From the NCBI GenBank assembly GCA_016712885.1, contig JADJQF010000011.1, positions 62,001 to 126,000 on the forward strand: a stretch of DNA of 64,000 bases, in the 5' to 3' direction. Below the pieces are notes generated by a model that made no database searches, had not been told where the DNA came from, and saw only the letters and a program-made list of their open reading frames with translations. Positions within the stretch are counted from its first letter, which is position 1. Every line of letters begins with the position of its first letter. Origin of the DNA: Candidatus Flexicrinis proximus. GTDB taxonomy: Bacteria; Chloroflexota; Anaerolineae; Aggregatilineales; Phototrophicaceae. A program made the position numbers and the translations under genes. Below are positions 53,801 to 60,396 of this stretch, in pieces.

Positions 53801-54747
53801 ATAACCAGTGGTCGCTGGCACGCACCTACAACGAAATCTACGTGGCGCGACCCGATGGTAGCGACCGGCGACTGCTGTGGGACCTGAGCACGCCGAACCC
53901 GCCAACACCGATCCCCTACGACCTGAGCTGGAGCGGCCCGGATACGCTGGAGTGGACGGGCAGGGTGGCGGTTGTTCAGAACGGCCGGACCTTCTTCCGG
54001 GACGCCACGCTGCGGGACGTGCTGAACGTATTCCCCGATCCGGCTCCGTTCTTCGGCATCGAGGCGATCAACGGGATCAGCACGTACCTCGACTCGCGGC
54101 AGCCGGGCGGGCCATGGGCTGTGGGCTATACGTCGTATAACACCGGCACCGGCGAAGGGTACAAGTACTATCTGATCCACACGGAGACCGGGGAGACGCG
54201 CCTGTTCGCGGAAAGCCGCAATGCAGGAATCTACATCCAGTGGAATCCGCTCGGCGACCAGCTGTACTACGGCATCCCCGACGACGATGGGCAGGATACG
54301 ACGTGGTACGAGCTGTCGATAGAAGACGGGAAGCACCTGCAGCTTGGAAGCGACGTGAGTCCGCAAGGCGATTGGTCGCCGGATGGGTCGCTGCTGGCGC
54401 TGTATACCGAGTATGGTGATTACCCGCTGGCGATCTGGGATTACCGGACAGGCATCGCCAACTTCTACTGCATCCCGGAAGACGGCGACCGGGGCTATGG
54501 CGGCGGGTTCTGGTGGTCGCCGGATGGCGAGTATCTGGCGATCAGGATGGCGCTGCCCAAAGACGAAGATGTGGAAGGCGTGGGTCAACATATCCTGATC
54601 GTGAAGGTCGACAGCGGCGAAGTCGTCGATCTGACGGCGGGGATGCTCGACCCGTATGTATGGGCGCTCGATCCCGGCGGTTATGGCGATGGGGCGCGGG
54701 TCACACCGACGCCTTCGCCGACGCCACAGCCGACGGCGACACCATGA
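50890..54747 (+). CDS. Very large exported beta-propeller protein
   Basis: This protein has 1285 residues. A signal peptide covers about 1-30 (AQAQTAP), then a short Thr-rich linker. An N-terminal WD40-like propeller covers about 45-620, with blade texts such as FSHDGRYLAVLYG and VELWDTQTR. A middle region has Thr/Pro linkers (PTLTPTPSLTLIPPP near 880). A C-terminal TolB/WD40-like propeller covers about 920-1265 (SPDNQWSLAR, WSPDGSLLALYT, WSPDGEYLAIRM), and the protein ends TPTPSPTPQPTATP. AGGAAA precedes ATG 50890. Function unknown; likely surface scaffold or sensor. It overlaps the next frame by ATGA if the next gene starts early. Confidence 0.85.
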   Translation: MRREPFILALLLLTAILGGLMTLTPGPAQAQTAPTATATLPPAFKIVGEIGRALPRKFIYDPNFEQMAIVDAYSRLLLVDARTYQTLAVLHERGQYADIQFSHDGRYLAVLYGLTVELWDTQTRTVAATLVELGGIRELLAPVTFSEDDGLLLFFGSYPAPRALRVTENQRISYPWVWHLGAARGESASTLPGGIQAVQMFDYPNGFSFAPGGTVVAALPSRLQVLDADTLVPGIEIPTTRFEQDPLTLYTSLLDDRLYYRDSVGLVQVDPVTGESYDVPLNARFDAENPEPPLDLGTISPIGAPVIGNPRTPSFNPLHAQFFGATYRDAEQFGQDQLTVTLIDLVQPPVGRQDSVLALLKIQDHSDSYSYYQLSNANVQQMTVSADASELMVRLRETDEVVRFNLATGERIASFLPALRMGRYNRAQKNRVLAYDSSGDVIISDFERRDSRSQIVAQDLRYSRAFDRFFFAPDNQSVVTLAGTEWRQWSVATGEVIRREVVTSPGNIVGESDDGFRFVFQFNERDGRTGMEVLDFGADDRYRVVFDDLPGHSVEQVIPSPSWTRFLVIYSDNFYGPYSPANQIAVYDYQDGFKWLIAGDDLPSISGRSYRWVDDDSVAVIAPSLQGAGPARIYGAEYAANTLPQCLVERFPESQERLWRRWEYLVWLLPGDDLNRFTLTLCGSLPNSVDEVVLTLAPSPTARSITATPLPNTDPIVCLQAAYPNDIENYAALWAELSDGLSESEKAALARLLCEGVQRGSYDSSEQSGERQFVMLIDAETGERAAGNYVAPTEEIRPLGPIYELFEKTENRSLGTALLSQDQRLVASSSLPGELVVYELLQPYPQIVAGVTATAAAQYRQANLVYAQATPSPTYDIIGTARPTLTPTPSLTLIPPPSERYYEEYESVDFCPSNTLYSLSNLPDGYNATGRILAPLQGDYLWAVEVEDGERYEATDIPACSASVDCELSPDNQWSLARTYNEIYVARPDGSDRRLLWDLSTPNPPTPIPYDLSWSGPDTLEWTGRVAVVQNGRTFFRDATLRDVLNVFPDPAPFFGIEAINGISTYLDSRQPGGPWAVGYTSYNTGTGEGYKYYLIHTETGETRLFAESRNAGIYIQWNPLGDQLYYGIPDDDGQDTTWYELSIEDGKHLQLGSDVSPQGDWSPDGSLLALYTEYGDYPLAIWDYRTGIANFYCIPEDGDRGYGGGFWWSPDGEYLAIRMALPKDEDVEGVGQHILIVKVDSGEVVDLTAGMLDPYVWALDPGGYGDGARVTPTPSPTPQPTATP

Positions 54748-54809
54748 TGAACAACAGAATGACGCGCTCACGGCAACACTCCGCCGATGGCGGGGAAAAG
54801 GGTTGGGGG

Positions 54810-55838
54810 ATGAACGGTAAAGGTATGCGTCTCGCAATCGTAATCTTCCTCATGCTGGTGCTGACAAGCGGGGCCGGCGCACAGGACCCCGGCGTGTATG
54901 TTACGGTGCAGGACAATACAGCGCTGCGGGCCGGACCAGGCGTGCGCTGGGACCGACTGGCGGTGCTGCCGTATGGAACAACCTACCGCGCAACCGGCCG
55001 GACGGTCGATGGCGACTGGATTCAGATCGCCTATGAGGGCGAACTGGAGGCCGGCGCGCGCAACGAATTCACACGGGACGGCGTGACGTATGGCTGGACC
55101 GCGTACTGGCTGCTGGTGTGGACCGGCGATATCCTCACACTGCCGATTGACGGGGTGGGGAGTGTACCGACCGCGCGTGCCGCCGGGCCGACGATGGTGC
55201 TGAATCCCGGCGAGTACATGTATAAGGAATATGTCGATCCGTCGACGCGGGTCGAGAACCCGCTGACCGAACCGGTCACGGTCGAAGTCACCGGGCGGAT
55301 CGGGAACTCCAGCAGCGGCGGCTTCTGGATTCAGTTCAAATTCCGCAACGAATACTACTGGACGGGATCGTGGGCGGTTGGCACGCCCGGCGGATACCTG
55401 ACGGTGCCTGACCGCTCGTACCTGTATTCGTATGGGCGACTCCTGGATCAAACCCGACGTGATTACAACCAGGCGCGGTCGGTGTACTCGGACATCAGCT
55501 CGCGCTGGAACGCGCTGAACACCGGACAGCCGACGACCTGCAACAGAATCCCGGACGACATCGCCACGCGCGGCGAAGGGTTCAGGACGAACGACCTGAC
55601 ACAACAGGCGCTGTTCCAGCCGATTGTTGAGGCGCTGGACAACGCACAAACGAGGCTCAATGCCGCGCTGGCGCAGTTCCGCGCGATTTGCGGCACGCTT
55701 GAAACACGCCAGCCAGTGACGCCGGAGATCGTCGCGGCGGCGCTGGTTGATGTGGCCGAAGCACAGCGCAACCTGAACACCGTGCGACTGCTGCTGGTGC
55801 CGTTTGAGCGGCGCGATCCGCTGCTGGGCAGGGGTTAA
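54810..55838 (+). CDS. Exported SH3-like domain protein
   Basis: The protein has 342 residues from ATG 54810 after GGGGG; a start at 54744 (overlapping the previous stop) is possible and would add 22 residues. The signal peptide ends near TSGAGAQDP. An SH3b-like domain covers about 30-110 (NTALRAGPGVRWDRLAVLPYGTTYRATGR...GWTAYWLLVW). A beta domain follows (about 135-200), then a helical C-terminal half (about 215-335) with two pairs of Cys around it. The C-terminal half resembles that of the protein at 57945 in style (helical, LDQAL/LDNAQ runs). Confidence 0.8.
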   Translation: MNGKGMRLAIVIFLMLVLTSGAGAQDPGVYVTVQDNTALRAGPGVRWDRLAVLPYGTTYRATGRTVDGDWIQIAYEGELEAGARNEFTRDGVTYGWTAYWLLVWTGDILTLPIDGVGSVPTARAAGPTMVLNPGEYMYKEYVDPSTRVENPLTEPVTVEVTGRIGNSSSGGFWIQFKFRNEYYWTGSWAVGTPGGYLTVPDRSYLYSYGRLLDQTRRDYNQARSVYSDISSRWNALNTGQPTTCNRIPDDIATRGEGFRTNDLTQQALFQPIVEALDNAQTRLNAALAQFRAICGTLETRQPVTPEIVAAALVDVAEAQRNLNTVRLLLVPFERRDPLLGRG

Positions 55839-55848
55839 GGCCGCACTA

Positions 55849-55975
55849 TACGTCGCTTGTGGAGGTGCTGCCTCCACACCTCCGCGAGGGACTTGCGCCC
55901 CTCGACCCCTCATCGGCGATTTGAACTGGCACGCCAGTTCAAATCGCTGTGGGAAGTGCAGGAGTGCGGACCGGC
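55849..55975 (-). repeat. Multi-hairpin interspersed element, copy L
   Basis: Read on the minus strand it has the long stem GCGATTTGAACTGG/CCAGTTCAAATCGC, GAGGGGCGCAAGTCCCTC and GTGGAGGCAGCACCTCCAC. It starts 11 bases after the SH3-protein stop. The span 55839-56818 holds no complete gene, only this copy, copy M, the remnant at 56035, the SOS-like site and a family 2 repeat. Confidence 0.85.
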
Positions 55976-56034
55976 CACCCGCGGATGAGCGGACGCCGCG
56001 CGTTAAAACGCACGGCTAATAAGCTCAAAGCCCA

Positions 56035-56190
56035 CTAAAGGGGCTGGTGGGAGAACGGACAGCATCCGGCGACCAGCGGAAGGCAGCCGGGAAGCGCGGG
56101 TGGCCATAGATATATACGTTCGCAAACGTCCTGTAACAGAGGATGGGCGGCGGTGAGAACCTGATCGTACGCGCCGCGTACAGCAGACAT
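56035..56190 (-). pseudogene. Remnant related to the unknown gene at 36517
   Basis: ATG 56190 follows CGGAGGG and opens a 51-residue frame, MSAVRGAYDQVLTAAHPLLQ... . The first 15 residues and the ribosome-site region resemble those of the 197-residue protein at 36517 (MSAATFAAHDQLLTAAY). The C-terminal domain is missing and the rest is dissimilar. Upstream there is a multi-hairpin element and an SOS-like site, as in the intact locus. It is probably a decayed copy, though a short real gene cannot be excluded. Confidence 0.5.
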
Positions 56191-56239
56191 AGAGATACCC
56201 TCCGAGTTTAGACGGCTATTTGTGATGCATTGGTTTGAT

Positions 56240-56412
56240 GTAGCGATGTGGAGGCAGCGCCTCCACACCTCCGCGAGGGACTTGCGCCCCCCGACCCCTC
56301 ATCGGCGATTTGAACTGGCACGCCAGTTCAAATCGCTGTGCACGGCGCGAGAGTACACGCTCTTGCAGGGTTTGCGGTGTGGAACCCCAGCGAAAGTGCA
56401 AGACACGCTCTG
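56240..56412 (-). repeat. Multi-hairpin interspersed element, copy M
   Basis: On the minus strand the left end is GAGCGTGTCTTGCACTTTCG, then TGGGGTTCCACA, the long stem GCGATTTGAACTGG/CCAGTTCAAATCGC (same as L) and the final GTGGAGGCAGCGCCTCCAC. It lies 50 bases upstream of the remnant start, matching the place of copy J at the 36-kb locus. Confidence 0.88.
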
Positions 56413-56554
56413 GTTGAAGACGACTACTGCGGGTATCCGCACCTCCGTTTTTCGTATTGTTTGCCGGCCAAAGTGGCACACAGGCGCGTTGAAGCAGCAG
56501 CGGAGCCGCCAAGTTCCGCCGATAGGTCACGGTGCTGCATGTCCCACACACTGT

Positions 56555-56600
56555 ATCATAGGAGTGCGGCGGAATCAGAAACAAATGTTCGAACATTTGT
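56555..56600 (-). promoter_or_regulatory. SOS-like operator with overlapping promoter, second copy
   Basis: The 20-bp palindrome ACAAATGTTCGAACATTTGT is at 56581-56600, and CGAACATTTGTTTC (minus strand) at 56578-56591. On the minus strand TTGTTT (56579-56584) and TATGAT (56555-56560) are 18 bases apart, a good -35/-10 pair, with the -35 inside the operator. The flank CTCAATTCTTCGTTCG is shared with the 36-kb site. Confidence 0.6.
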
Positions 56601-56693
56601 ACGAACGAAGAATTGAGCTACTTGATATGCAACACCAACTATTCGTTAATGCTGTTGGGAATTATTGGACGAGGCGTCTTTAGGGGAAGACGC

Positions 56694-56775
56694 TGGCGGA
56701 CGGCATGTATGCCGTCCCTACAACCACGCTGATTCGTCCGGGGCAATTGTGGGAGACGGCGCACCTTGCCCGCCC
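56694..56775 (-). repeat. Dispersed repeat family 2, copy c (partial)
   Basis: The hairpin GGACGGCATGTATGCCGTCC (56698-56717) followed by CTACAAC and CGTCCGGGGCA matches the copy at 57797-57890. Confidence 0.75.
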
Positions 56776-56818
56776 TGTCAGCCTACGTTTAACGTTTAAC
56801 GCCTACTCAAACTGCCTC

Positions 56819-57406
56819 TCAGACTGGGATCGCGCCTGCGCGCTCGTAATTGACGATGATGACTCCCTGTGGAGAGACTTTGCTGTCCGTCACCTTGAAC
56901 GCTGCGGGGATTGTGCCAGCGGCAAACAGCCGTTTTCCAGCGCCCAACGTCAGCGGATAGATCTTGAGCCAGTACGCATCGACCAGATCATGCTTCATCA
57001 GTGTCTGAAGGAGATTTCCACTTCCGTAGACATGCAAATCCGGCCCCTGCAGCTGCTTGAGTTTGGTGACTTTGTCCGCAATGTCTCCGCCTAAAAACAC
57101 GGTGGGCTGCCATTCGTGAGACGTCATGGTATTCGAGGCGACGTACTTGGTCGCTGTGTTGACGCCCGGCCAGATGTCGGCATGCTGCGGCCAGTAGGGC
57201 GCCCAGATTTCAAAGGTTTTACGTCCTATCAACAGCTCGAAGGGCATGTTCATCTCCCGATTTACGACGGTTCCAAGAACATCGTCGGAAAACGGGGCGA
57301 TCCACCCGCCATAGGCGAAACCACCACTGGTGTCTTCGTCCGGCCTGCCCATGGATTGGATGACGCCATCAAGGGAGATATGGGAGATTACAATGACTTT
57401 TCGCAT
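56819..57406 (-). CDS. Dihydrofolate-reductase-fold protein (RibD C-terminal / YyaP-like)
   Basis: The protein has 195 residues. It begins KVIVISHISLDGVIQSMGRPDED, then GGFAYGGW, LLIGRKTFEIWAPYWP, LQGPDLHVYGSGNLLQTLMKHDLVDAYWLKIYPLTLGAGKRLF. These are the usual landmarks of the RibD-C family of NADPH-dependent reductases. AAGGAA precedes ATG 57406. The family's substrates are mostly unknown; it is not the folate enzyme itself. Codon style is less GC-rich than its neighbours, and it is surrounded by repeats, so it may be acquired. Confidence 0.9.
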   Translation of the reverse strand: MRKVIVISHISLDGVIQSMGRPDEDTSGGFAYGGWIAPFSDDVLGTVVNREMNMPFELLIGRKTFEIWAPYWPQHADIWPGVNTATKYVASNTMTSHEWQPTVFLGGDIADKVTKLKQLQGPDLHVYGSGNLLQTLMKHDLVDAYWLKIYPLTLGAGKRLFAAGTIPAAFKVTDSKVSPQGVIIVNYERAGAIPV

Positions 57407-57490
57407 GACAGCGTTCCTTCAACATCTGGCGATCTTTAGGGGAAAAATAGCACAGATGTTTGGTATGTGCAAATCAGGCTTTGCTACTTA

Positions 57491-57683
57491 ACGTCAGTTA
57501 TGGTTGACTTTCCGGGGCCTACCCCGGACCACGGCAGGAGATGGCTCTCCTGCACCTCTCATATTGGCGATTTTGAGCGGTTTTGCCGCTCAAAATCGCA
57601 GATGAGGGGTCAAGGGGTGCAAACCCCTTGCGAAGGTTTGGAGGCAGCGCCTCCAAAACAGGCGGCTTATCCATAACTGACGT
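57491..57683 (+). repeat. Multi-hairpin interspersed element, copy N: intact with target-site duplication
   Basis: The terminal inverted repeats ACGTCAGTTATGG (57491-57503) and CCATAACTGACGT (57671-57683) are perfect over 13 bases. Flanks TACTTA (57485-57490) and TACTTA (57684-57689) are an exact 6-bp duplication. The interior is nearly identical to copies B and G. There is no coding capacity. The rest of 57407-57944 has only a family 2 repeat. Confidence 0.93.
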
Positions 57684-57796
57684 TACTTACGAGCGTAGCT
57701 ACCAGTAGGAGTAAGCCAAATGTCGCAAGTGACAAGGATACGCACGAAGAGTGTCTCGGCCTGCGTTTTCAAACGGCCGCGTTGAAAACGCGTTGA

Positions 57797-57890
57797 TAGG
57801 GAGGCTGCTGGCGGACGGCATGTATGCCGTCCCTACAAGCGTCCTGATACGTCCGGGGCAGTCGGGGGAGAGGGCGCACCGTGTCTGACT
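57797..57890 (-). repeat. Dispersed repeat family 2, copy d (partial)
   Basis: The hairpin GGACGGCATGTATGCCGTCC (57813-57832) and the following CTACAAG...CGTCCGGGGCAGT match copy c. Confidence 0.75.
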
Positions 57891-57944
57891 GGAGGGCCAG
57901 CGGCGATCCTTGTATAAGCGGTCTCCTGGGTGGGTTACGGCGAA

Positions 57945-58934
57945 TCAGTCGTCCCCGTATTCTTCGCCGGTCAACAGCTCGCGGAGCGTGATCATGCGGC
58001 GGATGAGCAGGTTATAGGTGCCGCGGGCCGCCAGCGCACTGCTGTAGGCGGCATTCACCTCGCGGTTGACGTAGACGCCGCAGCGGTGCATGGCTGCGAT
58101 GGAGACGTTGATGTCTTCCAGCGCCTGATCCAGGAGGCTGGTCTGGCGGCGAAGCTCGGGGAGTTCGAGCTTGTCAGCGGCAGAGACCGGGAAGGGCTGG
58201 ACGTCGGCGGGCGGCAGGCACTCGCGGGTGTCGCCGCGCAGGATCTGCTGCCAATACAGGGAAACGCTATCGGCGGTGGCATAGGCTGGGCCGAGATAGG
58301 CGAGCAGCCGGTCAATCTGGGCGACCTGGAGGACGGGGTCGACGATTTCGATGGCGGCAAAGGCGGGGTCTCCGGCCAGTTCAGGCGCTACGGGGATGTC
58401 CGCAAAGGCGGCGGCGGTGGTGGAGGTAAATTCGGCGATCCAGCCGACCGTGCCGAGGTAATTGACCTTGAGCCAGAAGTTGTTAGGCGTGCGCTCAAGG
58501 ATGGGCACGACGACGCCAATGGGCATGACGCCGTTGGAGGGGGCAAAACGGTCGGGGAAGGCGCGCAACTGCGCCTCGCCGGTGAGTAAGGCGGCGAAGC
58601 CGGTGTCGTACAGCGGTTCGGGGCCAGTGACGCCCGTGACGAAATCGGTCAGGGGGAGCAAGGTGAGGTCGGCGCTGAAGGTGACGAGATCGCGGCGAAT
58701 CCAGGCTGTCCGGGCGGGGGTCGGGGGACGATGGACGTTGAGCCACAGGCCATCGGCGCTGCGACCGACCACACGCAGGATTTCACCTTCGTAACCGCTG
58801 CCTGCCAATTCGGCGGATTCTGCCGGGGCGGAGCGCATGAAGGCACTGTCCACGGCGACGGTTGCGCTGGGGGACTGGGCCGCTGCGGGGAGGATTAGCA
58901 GGCAGATCAGAAAGATTAGGCTCAAAATACGCAT
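57945..58934 (-). CDS. Exported SH3-like domain protein
   Basis: The protein has 329 residues from MRILSLIFLI at 58934, after GGAGG; an upstream start at 59045 is rejected because it puts the signal inside. The signal peptide ends near PAAAQSP. A first SH3b-like domain covers about 25-90 (SAFMRSAPAESAELAGSGYEGEILRVVGRSADG...WIRRDLV). A second covers about 110-180 (LRAFPDRFAPSNGVMPIGVVVPILERTPN...GWIAEFTS). A helical C-terminal part follows, with two Cys. Similar in plan to the protein at 54810. Surface role unknown. Confidence 0.82.
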   Translation of the reverse strand: MRILSLIFLICLLILPAAAQSPSATVAVDSAFMRSAPAESAELAGSGYEGEILRVVGRSADGLWLNVHRPPTPARTAWIRRDLVTFSADLTLLPLTDFVTGVTGPEPLYDTGFAALLTGEAQLRAFPDRFAPSNGVMPIGVVVPILERTPNNFWLKVNYLGTVGWIAEFTSTTAAAFADIPVAPELAGDPAFAAIEIVDPVLQVAQIDRLLAYLGPAYATADSVSLYWQQILRGDTRECLPPADVQPFPVSAADKLELPELRRQTSLLDQALEDINVSIAAMHRCGVYVNREVNAAYSSALAARGTYNLLIRRMITLRELLTGEEYGDD

Positions 58935-59109
58935 GGACAGCCTCCAGCGAGGTAAAGACACAAGCGTGCCAGCAGGCGCGTGCAGACCGGATTCTGGGAG
59001 AAAACCGATGCGGGCATCTCCGAAGTACCGGCCTGTCTGGCGCAAAATACCGTTACGTATAGTGTAACCGGAATCAGCCTACGCGCGCCCACTGGAACAC
59101 ACGCGAATC

Positions 59110-59241
59110 GCAGACTGTCAGTTGCCAGCTGCCAGTTACCAGTTGGCAGTTACCAGTTGCCAGTTACGAGTTGCCAGTTACGAGTTGCCAGCTGCCAGTT
59201 ATCAGTTGCCAGTTACGAGTTGCCAGTTACGAGTTGCCAGT
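59110..59241. repeat. Heptamer tandem repeat array
   Basis: About 18 tandem units of a 7-bp motif (GTTGCCA and GTTACGA variants, often alternating) run through the gap between the two minus-strand genes. The rest of 58935-59426 has family 2 copy b and no gene. Confidence 0.9.
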
Positions 59242-59292
59242 CGTTGGCTGCGGGATGAGAAGCATTTGCCGGTTGAGATGCGCAACACCAGT

Positions 59293-59429
59293 GGCTGCTT
59301 GTCATCCAACGGACGCCTGTATGGCGTCCCTACAAAACAGCGTGTTTATTCTCGTACAGACGTGCGATGCGGAGTACATCCAGCGGAGCCAAAGCGTGCA
59401 TTGTTGGTTGAACTTCGACTCAGGGCTTA
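59293..59429 (-). repeat. Dispersed repeat family 2, copy b
   Basis: This is an inverted copy of 35833-35970 with about nine of ten bases the same. On the minus strand it also begins exactly with the TAA stop of the adjacent gene (59427-59429), followed by GCCCTGAGTCGA. Confidence 0.87.
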
Positions 59430-60365
59430 GCCGGCTTTGATCAGGAGCGCGCCACCGATGCGATCCCAAATCTGTTCGAAGACCTCGGCTGCGAAACTGC
59501 CGGAAGCCTCGGCGGCCATCAGGAGCAGGCCGTAAGGCGAGTCGGCGGTTTCGGCGAGGATGACTTCGCCGAGCGTCCCTTCGCGCACTTTCAGGCGACC
59601 CTGCACGCCAAGATCGGTCAGCGCGTGGCGCAGCTCCGCGATGTGGGCGCCGCGCGGATCGTCGGGCGAGAGCAGCGCCGTCAGGCGGCTGAAGAGCGGG
59701 CTGCCGCTGGCGGTGGCTGCCTGTTCGGCGGCGGCGAGGACGACGGTTTCGCCCAATTGACTACGAGCGATCGACGGGAGCCAATCGAGAAGCTGGTGAT
59801 CGGGCGTGTTGAGGCGCAGAACCGCCAGTCGGGGCGCGGGGATGGCTTCGAGATCGCGGGTCAACCAGATGGCAGACGGTGCGGTGAGGAGGAGGGCGCG
59901 GCGCGTCTCAGGGGTGGCGGCATGGGAGATGACGAGGGCGGAGCGTGCCGCACGCGCGGACTCGACCAATTCGGCGGGGGAAGCGGCCTCGCTCATCTGC
60001 ACGGAGAGGTGCGGGAACGGTGACCTGACCGAGCGTTCGGTGAAGGCGGCGAGGGCGGCGCGCTGACCAGGGTCTTCCGCCCAGGCCAGGATACCCCCGC
60101 GGGCGGTATCGACGTCGTGCCAGATACGGTCGAGGGCGGCGCGGATTTCGCTGTCGGTGCTGCGTACCGGCACGATGGGATGACCGAGGGCGGTCTCGAT
60201 GACCTGGCGGACAGCGCGGTTGTCCGGCTGGGCGAGGGCTACTGTCAGGCCGTTTTCGTCCTCGGCGACCGGTAGGGCGAGATGGAAGTAGGCGAGGTGA
60301 CGCGGAAGGCGGCGCGCCAGCTCGGCATCGAGGTCAATTTCGGACAGGGGCAGGTAGGCGTACAC
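59427..60365 (-). CDS. Protein with GspE/MshE N-terminal-like domain and Usp-like C-terminal region
   Basis: The protein has 312 residues with a GTG start (GAAAGAG site). The N-terminal 80 residues resemble the GspE-N/MshE-N domain of type II secretion ATPases: LARRLPRHLAYFHLALPVAEDENGLTVALAQPDN followed by IETALGHPIVPVRSTDSEIRAAL. The ATPase domain is absent. The rest (about 90-310) looks like two degenerate universal-stress-type alpha/beta units, ending SPYGLLLMAAEASGSFAAEVFEQIWDRIGGALLIKAG. MshE-N domains bind cyclic di-GMP in some proteins, so a nucleotide-responsive role is possible. It follows the sulfate importer operon by 31 bases and may belong to it. Confidence 0.7.
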   Translation of the reverse strand: MYAYLPLSEIDLDAELARRLPRHLAYFHLALPVAEDENGLTVALAQPDNRAVRQVIETALGHPIVPVRSTDSEIRAALDRIWHDVDTARGGILAWAEDPGQRAALAAFTERSVRSPFPHLSVQMSEAASPAELVESARAARSALVISHAATPETRRALLLTAPSAIWLTRDLEAIPAPRLAVLRLNTPDHQLLDWLPSIARSQLGETVVLAAAEQAATASGSPLFSRLTALLSPDDPRGAHIAELRHALTDLGVQGRLKVREGTLGEVILAETADSPYGLLLMAAEASGSFAAEVFEQIWDRIGGALLIKAG

Positions 60366-60396
60366 GATACTCTTTCAGCAATCAAAGGCCAAACCA

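Noticed and set aside
57797..57890. Possible tRNA or small RNA from the GGACGGCATGTATGCCGTCC hairpin
   Set aside because: The hairpin is part of a dispersed repeat, and no cloverleaf or anticodon arm is present.
59110..59241. Possible CRISPR array
   Set aside because: The period is 7 bases with no distinct spacers and no cas genes nearby, so it is a simple tandem repeat.
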